Source of the DNA: Aquabacter sp. L1I39
GTDB taxonomy: Bacteria > Pseudomonadota > Alphaproteobacteria > Rhizobiales > Xanthobacteraceae
Assembly (NCBI RefSeq): GCF_017742835.1
Contig: NZ_CP072392.1
Span: 63,286-127,285, forward strand
DNA length: 64,000 nucleotides
Direction: 5' to 3'
A program made the translations under genes and the position numbers. Shown here piece after piece: positions 36,206 to 45,587 of this stretch (its first letter is position 1; every line of letters starts with the position of its first letter). A model generated the notes under the pieces. It had not been told where the DNA came from. It did no database searches and saw nothing but the letters and a program-made list of their open reading frames with translations.

Positions 36206-37078
36206 ATGGACCTCGAACTCATTCTCATGCAGCTCTTTTCCGGCGTGGCGCTCGGCGCGATCCTGATCATGGTCGCGCTCGGCCTCACCATCATCTTCGG
36301 CATGCTGGGCATCGTGAATTTCGCCCATGGGGCGCTGTTCATGGTGGGCGCCTATGCGGGGCTCTACATCGCCGAGCGCACCGGCAGCTTCTGGTGGGCG
36401 CTGGTGCTGGCGCCGCTGCTGGTGGGCGTCTTCGGCATGCTCATCGAGCGCTTCCTCATCCGCCCGCTCTACAAGCGCTCCATCGACGATCCGCTGCTTC
36501 TCACCTTCGGTCTCGGCTATGTGCTGGTGGAAGCCGTGCGCATCATCTTCGGGACGGACGGCGTGCCCTTCTCCACCCCTTCGGCGCTGACCGGCGTGGT
36601 GGATCTGGGTGTCGGCTATTTCCCCATCTATCGCCTCTTTGTGGTGGGCCTCGTGGCGGTGATCCTCATCGCGCTGTGGCTGGGCCTGGAGAAGACCAAG
36701 TTCGGCCTCATCGTGCGGGCCGGCGCCCGTGACCCGCTCATCATGCGGGTGCTGGGCGTGGACATATCCCGCCTGTGGCTCGCGGTGTTCGGCCTCGGCG
36801 TGGCGCTGACCGCGCTTGGCGGCGTGCTGGCCGCCCCCATGCGCAACGTGAACCCCGAAATGGGCGCGCTGGTGCTGGCGGAAGCCTTCGTGGTCACCGT
36901 CATCGGCGGCATGGGATCGCTGCTCGGCGCGGTGGTCGCGGGACTTGGCATCGGCATCGCGGTGAGCATGACGGCGTTGTTCGCGCCGGAAATGGCCACC
37001 ATCGTCATGTTCGGCCTCATGGCCCTCGTCCTGCTGGTGCGTCCGCAGGGCCTGTTCGGACGCCCCGTGGGCGCGTGA
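36206..37078 (+). CDS. livH: ABC transporter permease, LivH family
   Basis: A membrane permease of 290 residues with about eight hydrophobic segments. The family features GLTIIFGMLGIVNFAHGALFMVGAY near the N-terminus and FVVTVIGGMGSLLGAVVAGLGIG near the C-terminus are clear. ATG 36206 follows AAAGGA. It heads the four-gene LivHMGF set. Confidence 0.92.
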   Translation: MDLELILMQLFSGVALGAILIMVALGLTIIFGMLGIVNFAHGALFMVGAYAGLYIAERTGSFWWALVLAPLLVGVFGMLIERFLIRPLYKRSIDDPLLLTFGLGYVLVEAVRIIFGTDGVPFSTPSALTGVVDLGVGYFPIYRLFVVGLVAVILIALWLGLEKTKFGLIVRAGARDPLIMRVLGVDISRLWLAVFGLGVALTALGGVLAAPMRNVNPEMGALVLAEAFVVTVIGGMGSLLGAVVAGLGIGIAVSMTALFAPEMATIVMFGLMALVLLVRPQGLFGRPVGA

Positions 37079-37092
37079 AGGAGACCGCACCC

Positions 37093-38094
37093 GTGACCTC
37101 CCCTCCCGTGACCTCCCCGTCCTTGGCCGTGCCGGCGCAAGGCGGCAAGGGCGACCTGCGCACCACCTTAAGCGCCTGGCGCGTGCCGCTCTCTGTTCTG
37201 GCCTTGTGCGTGCTGCCCTGGGTTCTGCCCTCACAGGCCCTGGCCGTGAACGTGCTCATCTATGGCCTGTTCGCGGTCGGCTATAACCTGCTGTTCGGCT
37301 ATACCGGCCTCCTGTCCTTCGGCCATGCGGCCTTCTTCGGTGGTGGCGCCTACCTGACCGGCATGGTCATGGTGCATCTGGGCCTCGGCTGGTTCCCGGC
37401 CATGGTGCTGGGCGTCTTGGGCTCCGGCGTACTGGCGGCGGTGATGGGTTCTCTCTCCATCCGCACGCGCGGCATCTACTTTTCCATGGTAACTCTGGCT
37501 TTGTCCCAGCTCGTCTACTACGTGGCGCTCCAGGCCACCGCCTGGACGGGCGGAGAGAACGGCCTGCGCGGCTTCACCGTATCGAAGATCAACGTGCTGG
37601 GCCTCACCATCGATTTCCTGGACCCGGTGAAGAAATACTATGTGCTGATGGTCTTCACGGCGCTGGCGCTGTGGTTCGTCTCGCGCCTCCTCAACTCACC
37701 CTTCGGCGCGGTGATCGAGGCCATCCGCGAGAACGAGACCAGGGCGCGGGCCTGCGGCTATGATGTGGAGCGCACCAAGCTCATCGCCTTCATCGTGTCC
37801 GGCCTCATCTGCGGGCTGGCGGGCGCCATGTCGGCCATGCACCTCGCCATCGTGCCGCTGGACAGCCTGCACTATCACACGTCGGGCCTCGTTGTGATGA
37901 TGACCATGCTGGGCGGCGCCGGCAGCTTCTTCGGGCCGTTCGTGGGCGCGCTGGTGTTCCTCCTGATCGAGGACGTGGCGTCCACCTGGACCTCCCACTG
38001 GCAGCTCATCGCCGGGCTCATCTTTATCTTCTTCGTGCTGTTCCTACCCAAGGGCCTGTGGGGCACCTTCCTCGCCTGGAGGACGCAGCGATGA
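37093..38094 (+). CDS. livM: ABC transporter permease, LivM family
   Basis: The second permease, 333 residues. Family motifs are AVGYNLLFGYTGLLSFGHAAFFGGGAY and RENETRARACGYDVERTKLIAF, the latter in the coupling loop. GTG 37093 is chosen because AAGGAG at 37078-37083 is correctly spaced; an upstream GTG at 37075 overlaps the livH stop and is an alternative that would add six residues. The end overlaps livG by four bases (ATGA). Confidence 0.9.
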   Translation: MTSPPVTSPSLAVPAQGGKGDLRTTLSAWRVPLSVLALCVLPWVLPSQALAVNVLIYGLFAVGYNLLFGYTGLLSFGHAAFFGGGAYLTGMVMVHLGLGWFPAMVLGVLGSGVLAAVMGSLSIRTRGIYFSMVTLALSQLVYYVALQATAWTGGENGLRGFTVSKINVLGLTIDFLDPVKKYYVLMVFTALALWFVSRLLNSPFGAVIEAIRENETRARACGYDVERTKLIAFIVSGLICGLAGAMSAMHLAIVPLDSLHYHTSGLVVMMTMLGGAGSFFGPFVGALVFLLIEDVASTWTSHWQLIAGLIFIFFVLFLPKGLWGTFLAWRTQR

Positions 38095-38832
38095 GCACGC
38101 CTTTGCTCAGCGTCGATAATATCGGCCGCACCTTTGGGGGCTTCGTGGCGCTGGCGGGCATTTCCGCCACCTTCGAGGCCAACAAGGTCACCGCCATCAT
38201 CGGCCCCAACGGCGCCGGCAAGAGCACCTTCTTCAACGTGCTCTCGGGCGTGCTGCCGCCCTCCACCGGCTCCATTCGCTATAAGGGCCAGGAGATCTCC
38301 GGGCTGAAGCAGCATCGCTTCGCCCATCTGGGCATTGCCCGCTCCTACCAGATCACCAACATCTTTCCCGAGCTGACGGTGCACGAGAATGTGCGGGTGG
38401 CTGCCCAAGCCTTCGCCGCCCGCTACGACCTGTTCTTCAACCGCACCGCCTATCCTGAGCTCGACGAGAAGGCGGACCGGGCGCTGGCGGCGGTGGGGCT
38501 GTCCAGCCGGCAGACCCGCATCGCCAAGTCCCTGGCCCATGGCGAGCAGCGGGCCTTGGAGATTGCCATCGCCTTGGTGGCCGATCCCGAACTCCTCCTC
38601 CTCGACGAGCCGACCGCCGGCATGGGCCCGGAGGAGACCAAGGACATGGTCGCCCTCATCGAGCGCCTCGCCCGCGAGCGCACCGTGCTTCTGGTGGAGC
38701 ACAAGATGAAGATGATCCTCGGCCTGTCCGATCGCATCCTGGTGCTCCATCACGGCCGGCTGATTGCAGACGGCACGCCCCAATCCATCCAGACGGACCC
38801 GGAAGTCCGTCGCGTCTATCTGGGTCAGAACG

Positions 38833-38846
<14 letters not shown>
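38091..38846 (+). CDS. livG: ABC transporter ATP-binding protein, LivG family
   Basis: A nucleotide-binding subunit of 251 residues. Walker A is GPNGAGKSTFFN, the signature reads LAHGEQRALEIAIAL (HGEQ in place of SGGQ, usual for LivG), Walker B is LLLLDEPTAGM and the switch His is in LLVEHKMKMIL. It overlaps livM by four bases and livF by 14. Confidence 0.93.
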
Positions 38847-39543
<697 letters not shown>

Positions 39544-39636
39544 GGCGCGGCATCGCGCGCCGGACCAATTTCCAAACGGCCGCCGCGCGCTTAACCTCGT
39601 GCCGCAGGACCTTGAGGAAACAAGAGGAGAGCTGAG

Positions 39637-40104
39637 ATGGAAATCGTCGGCGAATATCGCATCGCCGCGCCCCGGCAGCAGGTCTGGGCGGCGATCCTCG
39701 ACCCGGAGATGCTCAAGCGCTGCATTCCCGGCTGCAAGGAACTGGAAGCCACGGGCGAGAACGCCTATGCGGCCAAGGTGCAGATCAAGGTGGGACCGGT
39801 CTCGGCCACCTTCTCCGGCACCGTGGAACTGACCGACATGGACCCGCCCTCCGGCTGCCGCATCGCAGGCCAGGGGAATGGCGGAGTGGCGGGCTTTGCC
39901 AAGGGCGAAGCGGTGGTCAAGCTCGCGGAAGATGGCGAGGAGACGATCCTGACCTACACCGCTGACGCGCAGATCGGCGGCAAGCTCGCCGCGCTCGGCG
40001 GGCGCCTCATCCAGGCCACCGCCCGCAAGCTGGCGGACCAGTTCTTCTCCAGCTTCACCGCCGCCCTGGCGGGCGAGGAGGCACCGGCGGCCGAAGCTTC
40101 CTGA
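39637..40104 (+). CDS. coxG: CoxG-like SRPBCC-family protein
   Basis: A protein of 155 residues of the carbon monoxide dehydrogenase subunit G family: GEYRIAAPRQQVWAAILDPEMLKRCIPGC at the start and GKLAALGGRLIQATARKLADQFF at the end. In Oligotropha, CoxG helps anchor the hydroxylase to the membrane. The short C-terminal tail here (LAGEEAPAAEAS) lacks a membrane segment. It closes the operon and is followed by a strong hairpin. Its presence ties the Liv genes to the hydroxylase. Confidence 0.88.
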   Translation: MEIVGEYRIAAPRQQVWAAILDPEMLKRCIPGCKELEATGENAYAAKVQIKVGPVSATFSGTVELTDMDPPSGCRIAGQGNGGVAGFAKGEAVVKLAEDGEETILTYTADAQIGGKLAALGGRLIQATARKLADQFFSSFTAALAGEEAPAAEAS

Positions 40105-40117
40105 CCAGAGCAGGTCC

Positions 40118-40152
40118 GGCGCGCGGAGAGGCCCGCCCGCGCGCCGCATTTT
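40118..40152 (+). terminator. Terminator of the hydroxylase/Liv/CoxG operon
   Basis: GGCGCGCGG (40118-40126) pairs perfectly with CCGCGCGCC (40137-40145) around a 10-base loop, followed after GCA by TTTT. It lies between coxG and the lacI-type gene. Confidence 0.75.
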
Positions 40153-40201
40153 CCCCGCCTGCGAAGCCCGTTATGGTCGCTCCGTCAGGCGGGAGCGAAG
40201 A

Positions 40202-41206
40202 ATGGCGCGGGTGACCTTGGCGGACGTGGCGCGGGTGGCGGGCGTGGACATGTCCACCGCCTCGCGGGTGCTGCGCGGCGAGGCCGCCCAAAGGGTGCGC
40301 GAAGAGACGCGCGAGCGTATCCTCAAGGTGGCACGGGAACTGAACTACCGCGCCAATCCGCTGGCGCGGGGCCTGCGCACCGCACGCACCTCCACCCTCG
40401 GCATCGTGGTCCCGCAACTGGACAATCCGGTCTTCGCCTCGGCCATTCGCGGGGCGGAGATGGCGGCGGCCGCGCTCGGCTATTCGCTGCTGATTTCCCA
40501 TCGCGAGCCCGGCGCCACCGCCACCACCATCGCCAAGATCTCCCAGACCAACCGGGTGGACGGCCTGCTGGTGGCGAGCCTTGACGATGACGAGGTGCTG
40601 CGCACAGACCTCAACGCCGCTCAGGTGCCCTTCGTACTCATGAACCGCGTGCTGCCCGGCGCGCCCTTGTCCGTGGTGCTGGACAGCCGCGCGGCGGCAC
40701 GCAAGGCCGTGGACCATCTGGTGGCGCTGGGCCACCGGCGCATCGCGCACCTGGCCGGCCGGGAGGGCGGCTTCAATGCCCGCCAGCGCCTGGATGGCTA
40801 TCGCGATGGCCTGGCGGCGGCGGGTATTGTCTTCGATCCGGCATTGGTAGCCGTGGCCGGCTACACGGCGGAAGGCGGCGCGGCGGCCATGTCGGCCCTT
40901 CTGCCGCAGAGGCCCAGCGCGGTGCTGGCGGCAACCCTCGTCTCGGCGGCGGGCGCCATGGCCCGGCTCCACGAAGCCGGATTGCGCATTCCAGACGATG
41001 TCTCGGTTGTGGGGCTGCACGATGCCCCGGTGGCGGCCATGCTCTATCCGGCGCTCACCTGCGTTGCCATGCCCACCGAGGAGATGGGGCGCGTCGCCGC
41101 CACCGCCCTCATCCGCGCCCTGAATGGGGAAGAGCCCCAGCCCGTCCCGCCCCTGCCACCGGGAGCGCTGGTGGTCCGCGCATCCACCGGCCCGGCGCGG
41201 ACCTGA
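40202..41206 (+). CDS. LacI family transcriptional regulator
   Basis: A protein of 334 residues. The N-terminal helix-turn-helix VTLADVARVAGVDMSTASRV and the hinge helix (NYRANPLARGLRTART) are followed by a sugar-binding periplasmic-protein-like core (LGIVVPQLDNPVFASAIRGAEM). The minor-groove hinge reads NPLARGL where family members typically have an NXXARXL pattern. A LacI-type 20-bp palindrome lies 60 bases after its stop, in front of the downstream polyol operon, which it almost certainly controls. The effector is probably the imported sugar or a phosphorylated product. Confidence 0.93.
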   Translation: MARVTLADVARVAGVDMSTASRVLRGEAAQRVREETRERILKVARELNYRANPLARGLRTARTSTLGIVVPQLDNPVFASAIRGAEMAAAALGYSLLISHREPGATATTIAKISQTNRVDGLLVASLDDDEVLRTDLNAAQVPFVLMNRVLPGAPLSVVLDSRAAARKAVDHLVALGHRRIAHLAGREGGFNARQRLDGYRDGLAAAGIVFDPALVAVAGYTAEGGAAAMSALLPQRPSAVLAATLVSAAGAMARLHEAGLRIPDDVSVVGLHDAPVAAMLYPALTCVAMPTEEMGRVAATALIRALNGEEPQPVPPLPPGALVVRASTGPART

Positions 41207-41256
41207 GCCCCACTCCCGATTTTTCCAAATGCCGCGCTTGACGACCCGGAGGAAGT

Positions 41257-41286
41257 CTGACAGCTTTGAACAAACGATTGTTCAAT
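41257..41286 (+). promoter_or_regulatory. Promoter and LacI-type operator of the polyol operon
   Basis: The operator at 41266-41285 is TTGAACAAACGATTGTTCAA: 8-bp perfect arms around ACGA with a central CG, the hallmark of LacI-family sites. CTGACA (41257-41262) and TTCAAT (41281-41286), 18 bases apart, are the likely -35 and -10, so a bound repressor would cover the promoter. Confidence 0.75.
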
Positions 41287-41360
41287 AAGAAAAGGGAGGA
41301 TGCGAGGATGGGGCTCTCACCGGGCTTGCCGCTTCACGCCTCCCGTCGCGAGAGGTGCAT

Positions 41361-42854
41361 ATGACCGGCCCAGCCATCGCCGAAGCGCAAGCGGACGACC
41401 ACACTCCCCAAGCCGGCACCGCCGCCCTCGCGCAGGCGCTCGCCGCCATCGTGGGCGCCGACCATGTGATCGCCGATGCGGACGGCCGGCGCGCTTATGC
41501 CCATGATCGGCTGCCTTTCGCTAATTTCCGGGAACGGACCGGCCGTCTCGCCGGGGTCCTGCCGCGCCTCGTGGTGCGCCCCGGTTCGGCGGAGGAAGTG
41601 GCGGCCCTTGTGCGCCACGCCCGTGCCGAGAAGATCCAGCTCATCCCCTATGGCAACGGCTCCGGCGTGCTGGGCGGGGCGATCCCGCTCGCGCAGGAAG
41701 TCATGGTGGACCTGCGCCGGCTCGACCGGATCGTTTCGGTCGACCCCATCAATGCGGTCGCAACCGTGGAAGCGGGGATGAATGGCGCGGCCTTCGAGGC
41801 GGCGCTCAATGCCGAAGGCTTCACCTGCGGGCACCTGCCGCAATCCATCGAGATTTCCACCGTGGGCGGCTGGGCCGCCTGCCGGGGCGGCGGGCAGGCC
41901 TCTTCCCGCTATGGCAAGATCGAGGACATCGTGGTGGGCCTGAAGGCCGTGCTGCCGGACGGCCGCAAGCTGGAGATCGCTCCGCTTCCCCGCCGCTCCG
42001 TCGGCCCTTCGCTGCGCGACCTCCTGGTGGGCAGCGAGGGCACGCTCGGCATCATCACCGAACTGTCCCTGCGCATTTGGAAGAAGCCCGAGGTGGAGCG
42101 CGGCGTGGTGCTGGCCTTCCCCTCCCTCGATGCCGCCTGGACCGCCGCGCGGCGCATCATGCAGGCGGAACTGCGCCCCACCATCGCCCGCATCTATGAC
42201 GGGGCCGAAAGCGCCGAGCGCACCGAGGGGCTTGAGGTGTTCCGCACCAAACCCATTCTCGCGGTGATGGTCTTCTCCGGCGCCGAGCCCATGGTCACCA
42301 CCGAGCAGGACATGGCGCTGGCCATCTGCACCGAGGAAGGCGGCCAGGTCGCCCCCGACGGGCCATTCCACCATTGGAAGGCCAATCGCTACGTGGCCTT
42401 CTCCCAAAAATGGCAAGCGGCGGGCTATTTCAACGACACCATCGAGGTGACGGGAAACTGGTCCGCCCTTCCGGGCCTCTATGCGGCCATCGCGGCAGCG
42501 GTGCGGGAAATCTACCCGCAGATCCATTTCGGCGCCCACTGGTCGCACATCTATCCCGAGGGCGCCTGCCAATACATGACCATCCGCCTGCCGCCCATGG
42601 ACCAGGTACAGGCCCTTCCCCTCCATGCGCGGCTGTGGGACACCATTGAGGGGCTGACCCTCGACCATGGCGGCTCCATCGCCCACCATCACGGGGTCGG
42701 CGTGTTCCGCAATCCCTGGCTCGCCCGCGAGCTGGGCGCTGGCCTTGATGTCCTCCAGGCCATCAAGGATGCCCTCGACCCGGACAATCTCATGAATCCC
42801 GGCAAGCTCGGCCTGCGTCCCGCGCCCTCCGCCGTGGACGTGCGCCATGACTGA
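41361..42854 (+). CDS. FAD-linked oxidase, alkyldihydroxyacetonephosphate synthase/GlcD-like
   Basis: A VAO-type flavoprotein of 497 residues. The FAD-binding domain shows LVVRPGSAEEVAALVRHA, PYGNGSGVLGGAIP, and the AGPS-like GHLPQSIEISTVGGWAA with GSEGTLGIITELSLRI. The C-terminal domain ends with GGSIAHHHGVG, containing the HHH segment of the AGPS active site, and DPDNLMNPGKLGL. ATG 41361 follows CGAGAGG. As first gene of a sugar/polyol operon it more likely oxidises a polyol, hydroxy acid or glycerol derivative than makes ether lipids. Confidence 0.85.
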   Translation: MTGPAIAEAQADDHTPQAGTAALAQALAAIVGADHVIADADGRRAYAHDRLPFANFRERTGRLAGVLPRLVVRPGSAEEVAALVRHARAEKIQLIPYGNGSGVLGGAIPLAQEVMVDLRRLDRIVSVDPINAVATVEAGMNGAAFEAALNAEGFTCGHLPQSIEISTVGGWAACRGGGQASSRYGKIEDIVVGLKAVLPDGRKLEIAPLPRRSVGPSLRDLLVGSEGTLGIITELSLRIWKKPEVERGVVLAFPSLDAAWTAARRIMQAELRPTIARIYDGAESAERTEGLEVFRTKPILAVMVFSGAEPMVTTEQDMALAICTEEGGQVAPDGPFHHWKANRYVAFSQKWQAAGYFNDTIEVTGNWSALPGLYAAIAAAVREIYPQIHFGAHWSHIYPEGACQYMTIRLPPMDQVQALPLHARLWDTIEGLTLDHGGSIAHHHGVGVFRNPWLARELGAGLDVLQAIKDALDPDNLMNPGKLGLRPAPSAVDVRHD

Positions 42855-42886
42855 TCTCTACCCCTCCGCTGGCGGGGAGCGCCGCC

Positions 42887-44401
42887 GTGGCACCTAGCTT
42901 GCTCGTTGGCATCGATCTGGGCGCCGGATCGCTGAAGACCTCGGTCATCCGACTGGATGGCGCGCTGGCCGGGGAGGCGTCCGCGCCCGTGGTCACGCAC
43001 GCCCCCCATCCCGGCTGGAGCGAGCAGGATCCGCACGACTGGTGGGCCGCCGTCTGCCGCACGGTGCCGCAGGCGCTGGCGGCAGCAGACGCCGATGCGG
43101 GCGACGTCGCTGCCATCTCCTTTTCCGCCGGCGCCCATACCCAGGTACTAGAGGATGCGGATGGCCGCGTGATCCGCCCCGCCATCCTGTGGAACGACCA
43201 GCGCTCAGGCGCGGAGACGCAGGACCTGCGGGCGCAGGCGGATGCCCGCATCCTGGAAATCGGCGCCAACCGCGCCAATCCCACCTGGACCTTGCCGCAG
43301 ATGCTGTGGCTGCGCCGCCATGAGCCGGAGGCGTTCGGGCGTGTGAAGCGGCTCTATGTGGCCAAGGACTGGCTGCGCTCCCGCCTCACCGGCACCTGGG
43401 AAACCGACCCTATCGACGCGGTCGGCACCCTCATGGCGGATGCGCGGACCAAGGACTGGTCAGCCGAACTGTGCGCCATGATCGGCTGGCCGATGGAGAC
43501 CTTGCCGCCCATCGTCACGCCCACCACGGTGGTGGGCGAGGTGACGGCCGAGGCCGCCCGCGCCTGCGGCCTGAAGGCCGGCACCCCCGTGGTGTGCGGC
43601 ACCTCGGACACGGCGGCGGAGACCTATGGCGCCGGCATGGTGCGCGAAGGTCTCGGCGTGGTGAAGCTCGCCACGGCCGCAACCGTGAGCGTGCTCACCC
43701 CCGCCGCGCGGCCGGACTTCACGGTCATCAACTATCCCCATGTCATTCTCGACCATTGGTATGTGATCGCCGCCACCAATTCTTGCGCCTCCGCGCACAA
43801 ATGGCTGCGCGATACCTTCTTCAAGCGGCCGGGCGAAGATGGCACCGCGGTCTTCAACGAGATGGACCGGCTGGCCGCTGCTGTCGCTGAGGGAGCCGAG
43901 GGCCTCTTCTTCCATCCCTATCTGAACGGTGAGCGCAGCCCCCATTGGGACCCGCTGCTACGCGCCGATTTTGTCGGCATCGGCTTCAATCACGGCCCCG
44001 GCCATTTCGTGCGCGCGCTCTATGAGGGCATCGCCTATTCGCTGAAGGACTGCCTGCTCGCCCTCAACGCCAAGGGCCTCGACTTCTCCACCGCCCGCCT
44101 CACCGGCGGTGGCGCCCGCAGCGCCCTGTGGCGCCAGATCGTGGCGGATGTGCTGAATGTGGAGGTGGAACTGCCGGCGGTGGCGGAGGCCTCCTTCGGC
44201 GCCGCGCTCATCGCCGGCGTCGGGGTGGGCGCCTACGAGGACGAGCGGGCGGCGGCGGAGGTGGTCCACATCGTCTCCCGCGCGGTGCCCGATCCGGCGC
44301 GGGCCGCGCGCTACCGTGAGGGCCACGGGCTTTATTGCGAAATCCAGGCGGCGCTGGCGCCGCTCAACCACAAGATCCACGCCTTCGTGCGCGGACGCTG
44401 A
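42887..44401 (+). CDS. FGGY-family carbohydrate kinase (xylulokinase-like)
   Basis: A sugar kinase of 504 residues. Domain I opens with LLVGIDLGAGSLKTSVI (phosphate 1), with SFSAGAHTQVLEDADGRVIRPAILWND nearby. The substrate region is VCGTSDTAAETYGAGM; the second FGGY signature appears as YEGIAYSLKDCLLAL and LTGGGARSALWRQIVADVL. GTG 42887 follows a GGGGAG stretch and places the phosphate-1 motif at residue 5. It is closest in pattern to xylulokinases and glycerol/polyol kinases; the substrate is unknown but is presumably delivered by the ABC importer encoded next. Confidence 0.9.
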   Translation: MAPSLLVGIDLGAGSLKTSVIRLDGALAGEASAPVVTHAPHPGWSEQDPHDWWAAVCRTVPQALAAADADAGDVAAISFSAGAHTQVLEDADGRVIRPAILWNDQRSGAETQDLRAQADARILEIGANRANPTWTLPQMLWLRRHEPEAFGRVKRLYVAKDWLRSRLTGTWETDPIDAVGTLMADARTKDWSAELCAMIGWPMETLPPIVTPTTVVGEVTAEAARACGLKAGTPVVCGTSDTAAETYGAGMVREGLGVVKLATAATVSVLTPAARPDFTVINYPHVILDHWYVIAATNSCASAHKWLRDTFFKRPGEDGTAVFNEMDRLAAAVAEGAEGLFFHPYLNGERSPHWDPLLRADFVGIGFNHGPGHFVRALYEGIAYSLKDCLLALNAKGLDFSTARLTGGGARSALWRQIVADVLNVEVELPAVAEASFGAALIAGVGVGAYEDERAAAEVVHIVSRAVPDPARAARYREGHGLYCEIQAALAPLNHKIHAFVRGR

Positions 44402-44428
44402 CGCCAAAGGCGTCGCAGGGAGAGGAAA

Positions 44429-45523
44429 ATGGCCGAGGTCAGGCTGAAGCAGGTCCGCAAGGCCTATGGCACCACGGTGGCGGTGCATGGGGTGGACCTG
44501 GACATCCGCGACGGCGAATTCGTGGTCTTCCTTGGCCCCTCCGGCTGCGGCAAGTCCACCACGCTGCGCATGGTGGCGGGCCTGGAGGAGATCACCACCG
44601 GCACGGTCGAGATCGGCGGGCGGGATGTGACCCGGCTTGAGCCCAAGGACCGGAACATCGCCATGGTGTTCCAGAACTATGCGCTCTACCCGCACAAGAC
44701 CATCTACGAGAACCTCGCCTTCGGCCTGCGCATGCGCAAGATGGACAAGGCCGAGATCGACCGGCGGGTGAAGTCCGCCTCGGCCATGCTGGGCCTCGAT
44801 CCCTATCTGGAGCGCAAGCCCAAGCAGCTCTCCGGCGGGCAGATGCAGCGCGTGGCGCTGGGCCGGGCCCTGGTGCGCGATCCCGACGTGTTCCTGCTGG
44901 ACGAGCCGCTCTCCAATCTCGACGCCAAGCTGCGGGTGCGCATGCGCGAGGAGATCGCCCGCCTGCACCGGGAGGTGGGCACCTCCATGATCTATGTGAC
45001 CCATGACCAGGTGGAGGCCATGACACTGGCCGACCGCATCCTCATCATGCGCGACGGCCATGTGCAGCAGGTGGGAGCGCCGCTGGAGGTCTATGACCGC
45101 CCCGCCAACCTGTTCGTCGCCGGCTTCATCGGCTCGCCCGAAATGAACCTCGCCGAGGGCCGGATCATGGGCGGCGCCCTGCGCTGCGGTGGGCTGACGG
45201 TGACCCTGCCGCCGGACGTGGAGGTGAAGGAGGGAACCGAAGTGGTGCTCGGCGTGCGACCCGAGCATGTGACCCTCGCCGAGGGCCCGGCCGCGCGCCC
45301 CTTCCAGGTGGCGGTGATCGAGCAATTGGGCGCGCAGACACTCTGCATCGGCGACGTGGACGGGGTCCGCCTCAAGGTGCTCATGGACCGCTCCGACGCG
45401 ATCCGCCACGGCACCACGCTGCCGGTGCAGTTCCGCCCCGAGCGGCTGCACGTTTTCCAGAAGGACACCGGGGCCCGGCTGAACCGGGACGGCGCCCGGC
45501 AGGGCCAAAGGCCCGCCGCCTGA
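44429..45523 (+). CDS. Sugar ABC transporter ATP-binding protein (MalK/UgpC type)
   Basis: An ATPase subunit of 364 residues. Walker A GPSGCGKSTTLR, signature LSGGQMQRVALGRAL, Walker B VFLLDEPLSNLD and switch YVTHDQVEAMTLADR are all typical of the CUT1 class. The C-terminal OB-fold regulatory domain (LGVRPEHVTLAEGPAARPFQVAV) is present. GAGAGG lies before ATG 44429. It partners the two permeases and binding protein downstream. Confidence 0.95.
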   Translation: MAEVRLKQVRKAYGTTVAVHGVDLDIRDGEFVVFLGPSGCGKSTTLRMVAGLEEITTGTVEIGGRDVTRLEPKDRNIAMVFQNYALYPHKTIYENLAFGLRMRKMDKAEIDRRVKSASAMLGLDPYLERKPKQLSGGQMQRVALGRALVRDPDVFLLDEPLSNLDAKLRVRMREEIARLHREVGTSMIYVTHDQVEAMTLADRILIMRDGHVQQVGAPLEVYDRPANLFVAGFIGSPEMNLAEGRIMGGALRCGGLTVTLPPDVEVKEGTEVVLGVRPEHVTLAEGPAARPFQVAVIEQLGAQTLCIGDVDGVRLKVLMDRSDAIRHGTTLPVQFRPERLHVFQKDTGARLNRDGARQGQRPAA

Positions 45524-45587
45524 ACACGACCACACGCACAAAAATCATCGCGTCCGGATAACAGGACGGAACTGGGAGGAGAGGGCC

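Noticed and set aside
42847..42900. Short frame starting at ATG 42847 between the FAD oxidase and the kinase
   Set aside because: Only a few codons, no ribosome binding site, and overlaps the ends of two real genes.
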